A DNA stretch of 64,000 bases from positions 1-64,000 of the forward strand of contig JABARQ010000017.1 of NCBI GenBank assembly GCA_019186985.1. The letters are read 5' to 3'. Shown here one piece after another: positions 29,292 through 38,552 of the stretch (the stretch's first letter is position 1; each line of letters starts with the position of its first letter). The notes under the pieces were generated by a model that made no database searches, had not been told where the DNA came from, and saw only the letters and a list, made by a program, of their open reading frames with translations. Source of the DNA: Prosthecobacter sp. (GTDB lineage: Bacteria > Verrucomicrobiota > Verrucomicrobiia > Verrucomicrobiales > Verrucomicrobiaceae). Position numbers and translations under genes: made by a program.

Positions 29292-30533
29292 TTATTCCCG
29301 GTGCCTGACGGGCAGTGTTTTTGCGGCCAGGTCGAGGAATTTCTGGGAGGCGGTGGCCCAGCTGAAGTTGTCGCGCACCCACTGGAGGGAGGTGGCCGCC
29401 ATGGTCTGGCGGCGTGCCGGGTTTTCGATGAGGTCGATGACGGCGTCGGCAAAGGCGGAGGCGTCGTCGGCAAGCAGGGCGTGGCGGCCGTTTTCGACGG
29501 GCAGCCCCTCGGTGCCGATGCGGGTGGAGACGAGGGCGAGTCCGGCGGCCATGCCTTCGAAGACCTTGATACGGGTGCCGCCGCCGACGCGCAGGGGCAG
29601 GATCATGATGCTGGCCCGTTCGAGGTAGGGCCTGACATCATCGACGGTGCCGGTGACCTCGATGCTGGGGTCTTCGGCGGCGAGGGCGCGGATGGCGGGG
29701 GTGGGGTTGCGGCCGATGAGGATGACCTTGACGGAGGGGCAGCGGGCCTTGACGGCCGGGTAGCTTTGCCGAACAAAATAGTCGATGGCATCGACGTTGG
29801 CGTGCCAGTCCATGCTGCCGAGGAAGGCGAGCACGGGTTCGGTGGCGGTGCTGGGCTGGAAGTAGTCGGGGTCGACGCCGGTGGGCACCCAGCCGAGGAC
29901 GTTGTTCATGCCGCGTTCGTCGCGGAAGGTGCGTTCCTCGTCCTCGGAGACGGCGATCTGGCCGGTGGCATGGGCGGCGGCGTCGTCTTCAAACCGCCGG
30001 GTGAGCTGCCATTCACGGCGGCAGATCCAGCGGCGCAGCGGATTGGCGGCGTTTTCCGTGTGGCGTTTCCAGATGAGGGATTCGACGTTGTGCTGGAAGA
30101 CGATCACCGGCACCTGCGTGGCGGGTTTGAGGCCGGTGAAATGGATCCAGGACATGAGGTAGTCGGCGATGACCAGGTCATGCTTTCCGGCACCGAGTTC
30201 GTCCCGGATGATGCGGCGTGCGTCTGCGGAGGCGTATTTCTGGGAGGCGAAGGGGTGGCTGCCGGTCAGGCAGTTCCAGAGCACGGAGGCGTAGAAGCGT
30301 GGCGTGCCGCCGCGAGGAGGGTTGAGGTCGAAGGTGAGCAGTTCGTCGCAGTATTCGGAGGCCTTGCTGACGGCTTCGTCCGAGTCCTGCGGGGTGCGGG
30401 GGCAGAGGTAGGTGATGCGGGCGTGGCGGCGCATCTGGCGGAGCATGTGGTAGGTGCGCAGGCGGTCGCCGCCGTTGAGCGGGTGAAGGAGGCGGACGTT
30501 GACCCAGAGGATGCGGGGTTTTTCGGGCATCAT
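29292..30533 (-). CDS. Glycosyltransferase, GT4-like (PEP-CTERM/EpsH-associated type)
   Basis: This 413-residue GT-B enzyme starts with ILWVNVRLLHPLNGGDRLRTYHMLRQM, resembling the sugar-transferase family associated with exosortase/EpsH systems. The acceptor lobe has IVFQHNVESLIWKRH. The donor lobe has LAFLGSMDWHANVDAIDYF, the UDP-sugar region ASIMILPLRVGGGTRIKVFEGMAAG, and a C-terminal helix. The start overlaps the stop of the upstream gene (ATGATG junction), so the two are coupled. The sugar donor is unknown, and no exosortase gene is seen in the window. Confidence 0.82.
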   Translation of the reverse strand: MMPEKPRILWVNVRLLHPLNGGDRLRTYHMLRQMRRHARITYLCPRTPQDSDEAVSKASEYCDELLTFDLNPPRGGTPRFYASVLWNCLTGSHPFASQKYASADARRIIRDELGAGKHDLVIADYLMSWIHFTGLKPATQVPVIVFQHNVESLIWKRHTENAANPLRRWICRREWQLTRRFEDDAAAHATGQIAVSEDEERTFRDERGMNNVLGWVPTGVDPDYFQPSTATEPVLAFLGSMDWHANVDAIDYFVRQSYPAVKARCPSVKVILIGRNPTPAIRALAAEDPSIEVTGTVDDVRPYLERASIMILPLRVGGGTRIKVFEGMAAGLALVSTRIGTEGLPVENGRHALLADDASAFADAVIDLIENPARRQTMAATSLQWVRDNFSWATASQKFLDLAAKTLPVRHRE

Positions 30534-31969
30534 TGAGGAGTTTCGGGAGGTGGGCTGCCGGAGGCGGGCTGTTTTTTGTGCAGCTTGAAGATGCCAAACA
30601 CCGGCAGGTGCTGGGCTTTCACGGGCTGGGGCTGGCAGTTGAGCACCTGCCAGTCCTGGGAGGCGAACATCTGGTCGAGGCGGAGCCAGGGCTGGAATAG
30701 GGCGATCGGATTGCGGGTGTCTCCGGGGAAGGTGTGGCCGAAGCCACTGCCGGCCTGAAGATGGGCGTCCTGGAAGATGTCGGCGTAGAGCTTGTAAACC
30801 GGGCCGAGGGCGGGGGTGTTGAAGTCGCCGGCGATGATCACGGGGTCGGTTTCCTGGCGGATGCGGCGCAGGATTTCTGCGGCCTTGAGCATCTGGCCGT
30901 CCCAGAAGGCCTGGTAGTGCAGCTTCTTGGTTTCGAGGGAGGTGCCTGGCAGGCCGAGGATGCCGAGGAGGAAGGCGCCGCGGCCGGTGGCTTCCAGGGC
31001 ATCGCGCGGGCTGGGGAGGTGGATGCTGTAAAGGATGATCCTTGTGCCTGCATAAACAGTGACGAAGCGTGCGGCGCCGAGGGTGACGACGGAGCCGTTG
31101 TCGCCGTTCATGGTGAGGTTTTCCGAGGCGAGCACCGGCCAGCGGCTGATCATGGCAAACTCACCGGTGTCGACGAACTCGCGGAATTCACGGTAGTTGG
31201 CGTCGAGGCGATAGCGTGCGGCGCGTCCGCGTGCGTCCTGGAGCAGGATGAAGTCGGGCTTGAGACCGGCCTTGAGGGTGGAGAGGGAGGTGGAGCCGCT
31301 CTGGCCGCGGTTCCAGCTGAGCAGCCGGAGTTTTTCAAAAGGCTCGGGGTCTTCGAGGGGGCGCTCGGAGCGCCATTGATAGTTCAGGTGGCTGGTGAAG
31401 AAGAAGCCGCCGCTGATGATAAGGAGCAGGAAGGACTTCCGGTCGAAGAGCAGGGAGGGTAGGAGGAGGGCGACGCCCGGCAGCAGCCAGATCGGCGAGG
31501 GCAGGTACATCAGCGTGGCTGTGGTGACGTTGGCCTGGCCGAAGTGACTGATGGACAAGGCCACGGCCGCCAGGGCGATGAGATAGAGCAGTACGGTGAG
31601 TCGGACGGCGAGGCGCAGCAGGCGGAGGGCGCCTTTGACCAGCGGGTGGGCGAAGAAGTCTGACAAGGTGCCGGTCGAGCGTCGGGGGGATGGAGACGGT
31701 TCCGAAGGGTAAGGCCTTGGTTCCTGCCTCGCCGTGCGCATCTGGGTGGAGACCGGGTGGGGCTCGAAGGAGCCTTCCTCATCGTCTTCGGCCTCCTGGA
31801 GTTCCGGGACCTGGGCTGGCGGGTTTTTCCCGAGCCGATCATGCTCCCGGATGCGTTCCAGGAGCATTTTTTCCTCCTTGGAAATCCGCTTTTTGCGCTG
31901 GTTGGAGGAGTGGGGGGCGTGCGGAAGTTCGTCGGACATGGGGGCGGTGGCGAATTCCGTTTCAGTCAC
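30530..31969 (-). CDS. Membrane-anchored endonuclease/exonuclease/phosphatase-fold protein
   Basis: This protein has up to 479 residues. A charged N-terminal region (about 100 residues, KKRISKEEKMLLERIREHDRLG) precedes two or three transmembrane segments (LLRLAVRLTVLLYLIALAAVALS, SPIWLLPGVALLLPSLLF, SFLLLIISGGFFF). The C-terminal EEP domain has LLSWNRGQSGS, PDFILLQDARG, IIAGDFNTPALGP and WLRLDQMFAS. The final family motif is QHLPVFG rather than SDHRPV, but the histidine is kept. The catalytic domain probably faces the periplasm; it may act on nucleic acid or phospholipid-type phosphodiesters. It is coupled to the downstream glycosyltransferase. An alternative ATG lies at 31939. Confidence 0.75.
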   Translation of the reverse strand: MTETEFATAPMSDELPHAPHSSNQRKKRISKEEKMLLERIREHDRLGKNPPAQVPELQEAEDDEEGSFEPHPVSTQMRTARQEPRPYPSEPSPSPRRSTGTLSDFFAHPLVKGALRLLRLAVRLTVLLYLIALAAVALSISHFGQANVTTATLMYLPSPIWLLPGVALLLPSLLFDRKSFLLLIISGGFFFTSHLNYQWRSERPLEDPEPFEKLRLLSWNRGQSGSTSLSTLKAGLKPDFILLQDARGRAARYRLDANYREFREFVDTGEFAMISRWPVLASENLTMNGDNGSVVTLGAARFVTVYAGTRIILYSIHLPSPRDALEATGRGAFLLGILGLPGTSLETKKLHYQAFWDGQMLKAAEILRRIRQETDPVIIAGDFNTPALGPVYKLYADIFQDAHLQAGSGFGHTFPGDTRNPIALFQPWLRLDQMFASQDWQVLNCQPQPVKAQHLPVFGIFKLHKKQPASGSPPPETPQ

Positions 31970-32170
31970 GGGTTTCCCGCTGGAAGGAGGAGGGATGGGG
32001 CGGCGGATGCGGTGCGCCTTTCAGCATGGTTTTCACAGCGGCCGGACGCCGCAGTTTCGATGCGGCATGGGGCTGTGGCTTGGGGCAGGAAACCATGAGG
32101 GGGATGGGCTAGCCCAGGAGGCTGGCGGCGTCAAAAGGGTAAAGCTCCGTTGATCAGGCTTGGGGGGGCT

Positions 32171-33910
32171 TCAAAGCAGGCTGATGCTGGCCAGTTCGCG
32201 GTAGTAGGGGCAGGATGACAGGAGAGACGCGTGGGTGCCCTGGGCGATGAAGGCTCCGTGACGCATGACATGGATCACGTCGGCGCTGACGACGGTGCTG
32301 AGGCGGTGGGCGATGACCAGGCAGGTGCGGTCGGCGCGCAGCTTTTCCAGGGCCGACTGGATGGCGGCCTCGGATCTGGTGTCGACGGCGCTGGTGGCTT
32401 CGTCGAGCAGCAGGACGGGGGCGTTTTTGAGAAAGGCACGGGCCATGGCGATGCGCTGCCGCTCGCCCCCGCTGAGCATCACCCCGCGTTCGCCGACGAT
32501 GGTGTCGAGGCCGTCCGGGCGGTCGCGGACGAAGTCGTCTGCGGAGGCCTGGCGGAGGGCATGCCAGAGCTGTTCGTCACCGGCATCCGCGCAGCCGAGG
32601 CGGAGGTTGTCGCGGATGGTGCCTGCGAACAGGAAGGCGTCCTGGGTCACATAAGCCAGGGCGGCGCGCAGGGAGCGGAGGCTGTAGTCGGAGGCGGGCC
32701 TGCCATCGATCAGAACCTGACCTGACCCAGGTTCGTAAAAGCGGGTGAGGAGCTGGAAGAGCGTGCTTTTGCCGGATCCTGTCGCGCCGACGATGGCCAC
32801 GGTCTGCCTGGGCTGGGCGTGCAGGCTGACACCCTGAAGCACCGGTTTACCGTCCTGATAGCCGAAGTGGACCTGGCGGAATTCGACCTCGCCACGCGGA
32901 TGGGGGAGAGCATCGCCTTTTTCCAGATCCTCCTCGCCGGGCTGATCGAGAAGATGGAAAACACGTTCGGCGCTGGCCAGGCCGTTGACGAAGGTTTGGT
33001 TGACGCCATGCAGGCGGGAGATGGGCTCCAGGAAAAAGCCGAGGAGGAAGATGAACTTGAGGAGTTCGCCTGTGCTGACCGTGCCGGTGATGACGCCATG
33101 GGCGCCGATGCTGAGGAGGAGCACGAGGCCGAGGCTGCCAAGGAAGCCCATGAGCGGACTGTAGACGGACCAGGCGTTCATCAGGCGCTGCTGGGAGTGG
33201 CGCAGGGCTTCGCTGGTGTGGTGAAAAGCGGACTGCTTGGCCTGCTCGGCGGTGTAGGCCTTGATCTGGCGGATGCCGGTGATGGAGTCGTGCAGGAGGG
33301 AGTTCATGCGGGAGGCGGCCTCCTTGGCCTCGCGGGAGCGGGGGGCGACCCAGCGGGTGAAGAGCCAGCCTCCTGCGGCGATGAAGGGCACGGGCAGCAT
33401 GACGACCAGGGCGAGCTGCAGATGGGTGGAAAGCATGACTGCGGCGCAGATCAGGATTTGCAGGAGGGAGGTCATGCCCTGTTCGATGCCTTCCAGGATC
33501 ACCCTTTGAGTGGCGGGGACGTCGTCGGCCATGCGGGTGAGGATGTCGCCGGTGCTCTGGCGGTCGAACCAGCCGAGAGGCAGGCGGAGGATCTTGTGAT
33601 GGAGCCGGCCGCGCAGGTCGGTGGTCATGCGCTGTTCGAAGGCGCTGCTGACCCGGGTGCGGAGACTGAACAGCAGCTCGCGCAGGAGGAAGGCGCCCGC
33701 TGCAAGGCCGCCCGCCCGCCAGACGCCCGCCAGGTCGCGGCGTGGGATCAGGTCATCGATGAACCACTGGACGATGCTGGGGAAGACGATGATGAGGCTG
33801 GTGCCCAGGGCCGCCAGGGTGAACTGGAGCAGGGCCATGCGCCAGTGGCTGCGGGCAAAGCGCAGCAGGCGGGCGGCGCTGGCTCTGAGATGGGCATGGC
33901 TTGATGACAT
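32171..33910 (-). CDS. ABC exporter, fused permease/ATPase (MsbA-like)
   Basis: This protein of about 579 residues has a six-segment type I exporter domain at 20-310 (LIIVFPSIVQWFIDDLIPR, RGRLHHKILRLPLGWFDRQSTGDILTRMADDV). The ATPase follows with Walker A GATGSGKST, Q-loop YVTQDAFLF, signature LSGGERQRIAMARA, Walker B VLLLDEATSA and H-loop IAHRLST. Both halves are complete. Relatives export lipids, lipid A or polysaccharide precursors, or drugs. The frame opens at 33943; the ATG at 33910 gives a normal N-terminus. Confidence 0.9.
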   Translation of the reverse strand: MSSSHAHLRASAARLLRFARSHWRMALLQFTLAALGTSLIIVFPSIVQWFIDDLIPRRDLAGVWRAGGLAAGAFLLRELLFSLRTRVSSAFEQRMTTDLRGRLHHKILRLPLGWFDRQSTGDILTRMADDVPATQRVILEGIEQGMTSLLQILICAAVMLSTHLQLALVVMLPVPFIAAGGWLFTRWVAPRSREAKEAASRMNSLLHDSITGIRQIKAYTAEQAKQSAFHHTSEALRHSQQRLMNAWSVYSPLMGFLGSLGLVLLLSIGAHGVITGTVSTGELLKFIFLLGFFLEPISRLHGVNQTFVNGLASAERVFHLLDQPGEEDLEKGDALPHPRGEVEFRQVHFGYQDGKPVLQGVSLHAQPRQTVAIVGATGSGKSTLFQLLTRFYEPGSGQVLIDGRPASDYSLRSLRAALAYVTQDAFLFAGTIRDNLRLGCADAGDEQLWHALRQASADDFVRDRPDGLDTIVGERGVMLSGGERQRIAMARAFLKNAPVLLLDEATSAVDTRSEAAIQSALEKLRADRTCLVIAHRLSTVVSADVIHVMRHGAFIAQGTHASLLSSCPYYRELASISLL

Positions 33911-33958
33911 GGGCGGATTCTGACGGGAATCGTCCCGTGTCATTCGGAGGATGTCAGT

Positions 33959-34840
33959 CTAGCGTGCCTTATAAACCACGGTGTCCATGGATTCCTCCAG
34001 GGCCAGGGTCTTCAGGAAAGGCTCGAGCTGGGGGTTGGCGGCGGCGCGCTGGACCTGGGGGAGCTGCATCAGGCCGGCGAAGTCCTGGCGTTCGATGGCC
34101 TGACGGACCTTGGGATCGATGCCGAGGGCGGCGATGTCCGGGTGGTTCAAAGCATTGGCAGTGTCCTGGCCGCGGGCCGCGAGCTGCTGCCAGACGCGGC
34201 CGTCGGGCCAGAGGATGAGCAGGCGTGCCAGGTTGGCCCGGGCGCGCATGTCGTAGGGGTCGAGTTTTTCGACCAGGCTGCCGACGGTGGTGTGGTCGAT
34301 CTTCTGGGCGAGCTGTGCGATCCACTGGCCGAGATCGCTTTTCACCCCCTTGCCGGCGAGTTCGACGTTGGCGTTTTCCAGGCTGTAGACACTGCCGAGC
34401 AGGCGCAGGACCATGGCGCTGAGCCAGACGATGACGCCGGATGGGAGGAGGCTGAGCAGGCCGGCCTTCCAGCCGGTGAAGCTGGCGAGCAGGCCGACGA
34501 GTCCGAAGCCGGCGACGAAGTTCATGATGCCGCGGACCAGGAAAAAGGCCAGCAGGGCGGCGGCTGCCGAGGCACCCAGCAGCGTGTTGGTGGTCATGTT
34601 GCTGGCGTAGGCGCCGAAGACCTCGGTGCGGTGCTGGAAGACATAGAGGCCGGCCATGACGGCGACGGCCAGGTTGATCATGAACAGCATCTGCGAGACG
34701 ATGCCGCGTGCCACGGCCATGCCTGCGAAGAACGCCACAATCGCCAGCCCCCAGGCGTTCATGCCCTGGCTGGAAACCGCGTTTTTCACCGACTCCACGG
34801 TGCCACCGAGATCAGGCATGTTGAGGGCCAGAAAATCCAT
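33959..34840 (-). CDS. CvpA-like membrane protein
   Basis: This 293-residue protein has four to five N-terminal transmembrane segments ([79 protein letters not shown]) in CvpA-like order. A soluble tail of about 130 residues follows ([21 protein letters not shown] to the end). The tail has no domain I recognise. CvpA proteins support envelope integrity and biofilm or colicin V secretion; the link here is moderate. It is divergent from trpB with a 97-bp gap, and the ABC exporter gene follows after 48 bp. Confidence 0.6.
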   Translation of the reverse strand: MDFLALNMPDLGGTVESVKNAVSSQGMNAWGLAIVAFFAGMAVARGIVSQMLFMINLAVAVMAGLYVFQHRTEVFGAYASNMTTNTLLGASAAAALLAFFLVRGIMNFVAGFGLVGLLASFTGWKAGLLSLLPSGVIVWLSAMVLRLLGSVYSLENANVELAGKGVKSDLGQWIAQLAQKIDHTTVGSLVEKLDPYDMRARANLARLLILWPDGRVWQQLAARGQDTANALNHPDIAALGIDPKVRQAIERQDFAGLMQLPQVQRAAANPQLEPFLKTLALEESMDTVVYKAR

Positions 34841-34937
34841 GCGGCGTCTATCAAAAGGGCGTGTGGCCCCGGGTGCAAGCCGTTTATCCGCCGGGTATTT
34901 GCCAAGAAGCGTATCTGATCTACTCTCCGCCCCGCCC

Positions 34938-36164
34938 ATGACAGCCCCCGCCTCCGCCACTCTTCCTGTGATGCCTGACAAACACGGTCATTTCGGCCGC
35001 TACGGAGGCATGTTTGTGCCGGAGACGCTGATGTCGGCGCTCAATGAGCTGTCGGAGGAATACGAGCGCGCCAAGGCGGATCCGCTGTTTCAGACGGAGC
35101 TGAGCCGTCTTCTGCATGAGTACGTCGGCAGGCCGACTCCACTCTACTTTGCCGAGCGCTGGACGGAGAAGCTGGGCGGTGCGCGCATTTATCTGAAGCG
35201 TGAGGATCTGCTGCACACCGGCGCCCACAAGATCAACAACGCCCTCGGCCAGGCCCTGCTGGCGCTGCGTCTGGGCAAGAAGCGCATCATTGCCGAAACA
35301 GGAGCCGGCCAGCACGGGGTGGCGACCGCCACGGTGTGCGCCCGGTTTGGCCTCGACTGCACGATCTACATGGGGGCGGTGGACATGGCCCGCCAGGCGC
35401 TGAACGTGGCGCGCATGAGGTTCCTGGGGGCCAAGGTGGTCGCCGTCACCGCCGGCCAGGCCACGCTGAAGGAGGCCGTCAACGAGGCCATGCGGGACTG
35501 GGTGACGAATGTCCGCTCAACCCATTACATCCTCGGCAGCGCCCTGGGATCGCATCCTTTTCCGATGATGGTGCGCGATTTCCACCGTGTGATCGGTGTG
35601 GAGGCCCGTCAGCAGATCCTGGAGCGTGAGCAGCGCCTGCCTGACCTGCTGGTGGCCTGCGTGGGCGGCGGCAGCAACAGCATCGGCCTCTTCCATCCCT
35701 TCCTGAATGACGCCAATGTCCGCATGACCGGCGTCGAGGCGGGTGGTGAGGGCATCCTGCCTGAAAAGCACGCGGCCAGGTTCCAGGGCGGACGTCTCGG
35801 GGTCCTTCAGGGCACCAAGACCTGGCTGCTGGCCAATGAGGACGGCCAGATCGAGCTGACCCACAGCGTCAGCGCCGGCCTCGACTATGCGGCGATCGGT
35901 CCCGAACATGCGTGGCTGCATGAGATGAACCGGGTGGAATATCATTACGCCACGGATGGGGAGGCCCTGGAGGCCTTCAGCGAGCTGAGCGCCGTGGAGG
36001 GCATCATCCCGGCCCTCGAAAGCAGCCACGCCATCGCCGAGGTGCGCAAGGTCGCGCCGAAGATGGGCAGGGACGAGGTCATCATCGTCAACCTCTCCGG
36101 ACGCGGGGACAAGGACGTGGCCCAGGCCGCCCGCATGATCTTCAAGGAGGAGATCAAGTTCTAG
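34938..36164 (+). CDS. trpB: Tryptophan synthase beta subunit TrpB
   Basis: This 408-residue PLP enzyme condenses indole and serine to tryptophan. The PLP lysine is in [13 protein letters not shown], the phosphate-binding loop is GGGSNSIG, and [14 protein letters not shown] is at the N-terminus, as in TrpB1. TrpA is not adjacent, which is common in this phylum. The ATG at 34938 was preferred to the one at 34971 because it leaves room for the usual leader; both are possible. The M23 peptidase gene follows after about 10 bp. Confidence 0.95.
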   Translation: MTAPASATLPVMPDKHGHFGRYGGMFVPETLMSALNELSEEYERAKADPLFQTELSRLLHEYVGRPTPLYFAERWTEKLGGARIYLKREDLLHTGAHKINNALGQALLALRLGKKRIIAETGAGQHGVATATVCARFGLDCTIYMGAVDMARQALNVARMRFLGAKVVAVTAGQATLKEAVNEAMRDWVTNVRSTHYILGSALGSHPFPMMVRDFHRVIGVEARQQILEREQRLPDLLVACVGGGSNSIGLFHPFLNDANVRMTGVEAGGEGILPEKHAARFQGGRLGVLQGTKTWLLANEDGQIELTHSVSAGLDYAAIGPEHAWLHEMNRVEYHYATDGEALEAFSELSAVEGIIPALESSHAIAEVRKVAPKMGRDEVIIVNLSGRGDKDVAQAARMIFKEEIKF

Positions 36165-36174
36165 ATTGTCCGCC

Positions 36175-36825
36175 ATGCGACGCCTGGTGGTTTGGATTCT
36201 TGGGCTCCTGCTGGCATGGGCGGTTTTTGAGTTCTGGAATGCATGGGCTCCGAAGGTTCCTTTCGATCCCGCCTTTCTGCGGCTGAGTCCGGTCGAGATC
36301 GGGCGTCTGCCTCTGGCGGTGCGGTTTGATTCGCCGATGGGCTCGGAGCACGGGGCGCTGACCTACAATGCACAGCCGTTTCGTGTCAGCCGTCACCTGG
36401 GGGATGACCTGAACGGCATCGGCGGGTTGAACTCGGACCTGGGTGACGCAGTTTTCGCCGCAGGCATGGGGCGCGTCATTTATGCCGGTGAGCCCGGGCC
36501 GGGCTGGGGAAAAATGATCATCCTGGGGCATCGGGTGCCTGAAAATGGGGCGGCACGGGTGATCCAGACCGTGTACGCCCATCTCGACCAGATGCTGGTC
36601 CATCATGACCAGGTGGTGCAGAGGGGGGAGAAGATCGGCACGGTGGGGACGGCCGGCGGCCAATACCTTGCGCACCTGCATTTTGAAGTGCGGGAAGGAC
36701 CGTATGTGAATCCAGGGGTGGGTTATGCGGATGCACCGTTGAACCGGCTTTCGCCGGAGGTCTTTCTCCGTGAACATCGGGGGGCGGCGGAGTCGCTGCT
36801 GAATCCGGCGCCCTCTCTGCGCTAG
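36175..36825 (+). CDS. M23 family metallopeptidase (LytM-like), membrane-anchored
   Basis: This 216-residue protein has one N-terminal hydrophobic segment (RRLVVWILGLLLAWAVFEFW) and a LytM/M23 domain. The zinc ligands fit HLGDDLNGIGG (HxxxD) and HLHFEVR (HxH), with a VYAHLDQ middle block. It is expected to cut peptidoglycan cross-bridges in the periplasm or to act as an amidase activator. A frame with a TTG at 36166 exists, but the ATG at 36175 begins the membrane segment normally. It is close behind trpB and ahead of hisS. Confidence 0.82.
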   Translation: MRRLVVWILGLLLAWAVFEFWNAWAPKVPFDPAFLRLSPVEIGRLPLAVRFDSPMGSEHGALTYNAQPFRVSRHLGDDLNGIGGLNSDLGDAVFAAGMGRVIYAGEPGPGWGKMIILGHRVPENGAARVIQTVYAHLDQMLVHHDQVVQRGEKIGTVGTAGGQYLAHLHFEVREGPYVNPGVGYADAPLNRLSPEVFLREHRGAAESLLNPAPSLR

Positions 36826-36873
36826 ACGCAGGCTTGACCTTCACGCCGTCGCGGCCATGTGTCGCGCCCCATC

Positions 36874-38163
36874 ATGGCCAATTTCCGCACCGTCAAAGGC
36901 TTCCGCGACCTCTTCCCCGAGGACTGCGCGCTTCGCAATTACATCTTCGACACCTGGCGTCAGGTGGCCCGGCGCTATGGCTTCGTGGAATATGAGGGGC
37001 CGGTGATTGAAAGCACCGACCTCTACAAGAAGAAGAGCGGCGATGAAATCACCGCCCAGCTGTTCTGCTTCGAGGACAAGGGCGGGCGCGACATCTCCCT
37101 GCGGCCTGAGGTGACGCCGACGCTGGCCCGCATGGCCACGGCCCGGCAGCGTGACTACAAGAAGCCGATGAAGTGGTTCCAGGTCGGCTCCTGCTTCCGC
37201 TACGAGGAGCCGCAGGAAGGGCGCTCCCGTGAGTTCATCCAGTTCAACGCCGACATCCTCGGGGATGCCGGCCAGGGCAGCGATGCCGAGCTGGTGGCCC
37301 TGGCCGTGGATGTCATGCTGGCCTTTGGCATCAAGGCGGAGGACTTCACCATCCGTCTGAGCAACCGTCAGATCTGGACGCAGTTCCTGATGGAGAAGAA
37401 CGTGCCCGAAGAGCACTGGACGACCTTCCTTTCCATCATCGACAAGATCGAGCGCGCCCGGCCGGAGGACACGGCGGAGAAGCTCTCCAAGACGGGCCTG
37501 ACTCTGGAGGAGGTAAGGGGTTTCATGGCCTCCGTGGATGGCGGTCATCCGATTTTCGCCAGCCTTCGAGCTGACCTGGAGGCTCGTGACCTGTGGAAGT
37601 ACGTTCGGATCGACGCAACGATTGTTCGCGGCCTGGCCTACTACACCGGCATGGTGTTTGAGGTCTTTGACTTGAAGCATGGGCTGCGTGCCGTTGCGGG
37701 CGGTGGTCGCTACGACAAGCTCTGCGCCCTGATCAGCGACGGGGGCGTGGACATGCCCTCCGCCGGATTTGCCATGGGTGATGTCGTGCTTGGCATCCTG
37801 CTTTCGAAGACGCCCGGGGCGCAGATGGGCATCACCGAGTACCTGAACGCCCAGATGGGTGTGGAGGCTTATGTGGTGGTGGCCGATGAAGCCCAGCGCG
37901 GTCCGGCCCTCGCCGCCGTGCAGGCGCTGCGCTCGGCGGGAGTGAAGGTCGATTTCAGCATGTCCGCCCAGAAAGTGGGCAAGCAATTCCAGGCAGCTGA
38001 GAGCCAGAAGGCGCGGTTTGCCGTGGTTTTCGGGGCTGAATATCCCCAGGTGCAGTTGAAAAATCTTGTCAGCCGTGAGCAGGCGTTGGTGGCTGCTGAC
38101 GCCTTGGTGGCCACGTTGCAGGAGGCGTTAAAGCTGCCGGTGATGGGCCCGTTGATCGCCTGA
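36874..38163 (+). CDS. hisS: Histidyl-tRNA synthetase
   Basis: This 429-residue class II synthetase has motif 2 (CFRYEEPQEGRSREFIQFNADILG), the histidine-binding loop RGLAYYTGMVFEVF and motif 3 around GGGRYDKL to GFAMGDVVLG. The C-terminal anticodon-binding domain begins at about VEAYVVVADEAQRG. The HisA box reads GLAYYTG instead of the more usual GLDYYTG. The start is the ATG at 36874; the upstream GTG at 36859 is less likely. A 6-bp hairpin lies about 50 bp after the stop. Confidence 0.93.
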   Translation: MANFRTVKGFRDLFPEDCALRNYIFDTWRQVARRYGFVEYEGPVIESTDLYKKKSGDEITAQLFCFEDKGGRDISLRPEVTPTLARMATARQRDYKKPMKWFQVGSCFRYEEPQEGRSREFIQFNADILGDAGQGSDAELVALAVDVMLAFGIKAEDFTIRLSNRQIWTQFLMEKNVPEEHWTTFLSIIDKIERARPEDTAEKLSKTGLTLEEVRGFMASVDGGHPIFASLRADLEARDLWKYVRIDATIVRGLAYYTGMVFEVFDLKHGLRAVAGGGRYDKLCALISDGGVDMPSAGFAMGDVVLGILLSKTPGAQMGITEYLNAQMGVEAYVVVADEAQRGPALAAVQALRSAGVKVDFSMSAQKVGKQFQAAESQKARFAVVFGAEYPQVQLKNLVSREQALVAADALVATLQEALKLPVMGPLIA

Positions 38164-38552
38164 GTGGTGAAGCCGTCATAGTTTGGCGGGTGATGGTGTG
38201 AAAGGCTTGGTTGCGCCTTTGAGGCGCTGTCGGCCAGGCCGGGATGATTCCAGGTTGGAGGTGCTTCGTGGTGTGATGGTTGGATCGAAGGGGGTGACGG
38301 GCTGAAGCCCATCTCTACTTTGGCAGGCCATCGTGGGGTTTGGTGGGTGGCTCGTGCCTTGGCACCCTGAGTCATTCCTTGGACATTGGTGCTCGGGCAT
38401 TGGGCGTTCCCAGGAAGGCCATGCCTCTTCATGTGTCTTGAAGAGCCCCTTCGAGAGAGCTGGGGAGGGCAGGTAAGAACTTTGTGAGCCGCATTAAGAT
38501 TATTGATTTCATAATTTCTGGACGCTATTATGCATTAATTCTCAATATTGAA
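38164..38552. other. Intergenic region with hairpins and imperfect repeats before the PelA-like gene
   Basis: The gap holds a perfect 6-bp stem, GCGCCT/AGGCGC, with a 3-nt loop (38213-38227), possibly a hisS terminator without a T-tract. A GGGCTGAAGCCC hairpin follows (38299-38310). Three imperfect units of the form RCATTSS occur at about 38371-38409. The stretch from about 38490 to 38555 is clearly AT-rich against a GC-rich background and probably holds the promoter of the next gene. No gene is convincing here. Confidence 0.4.
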
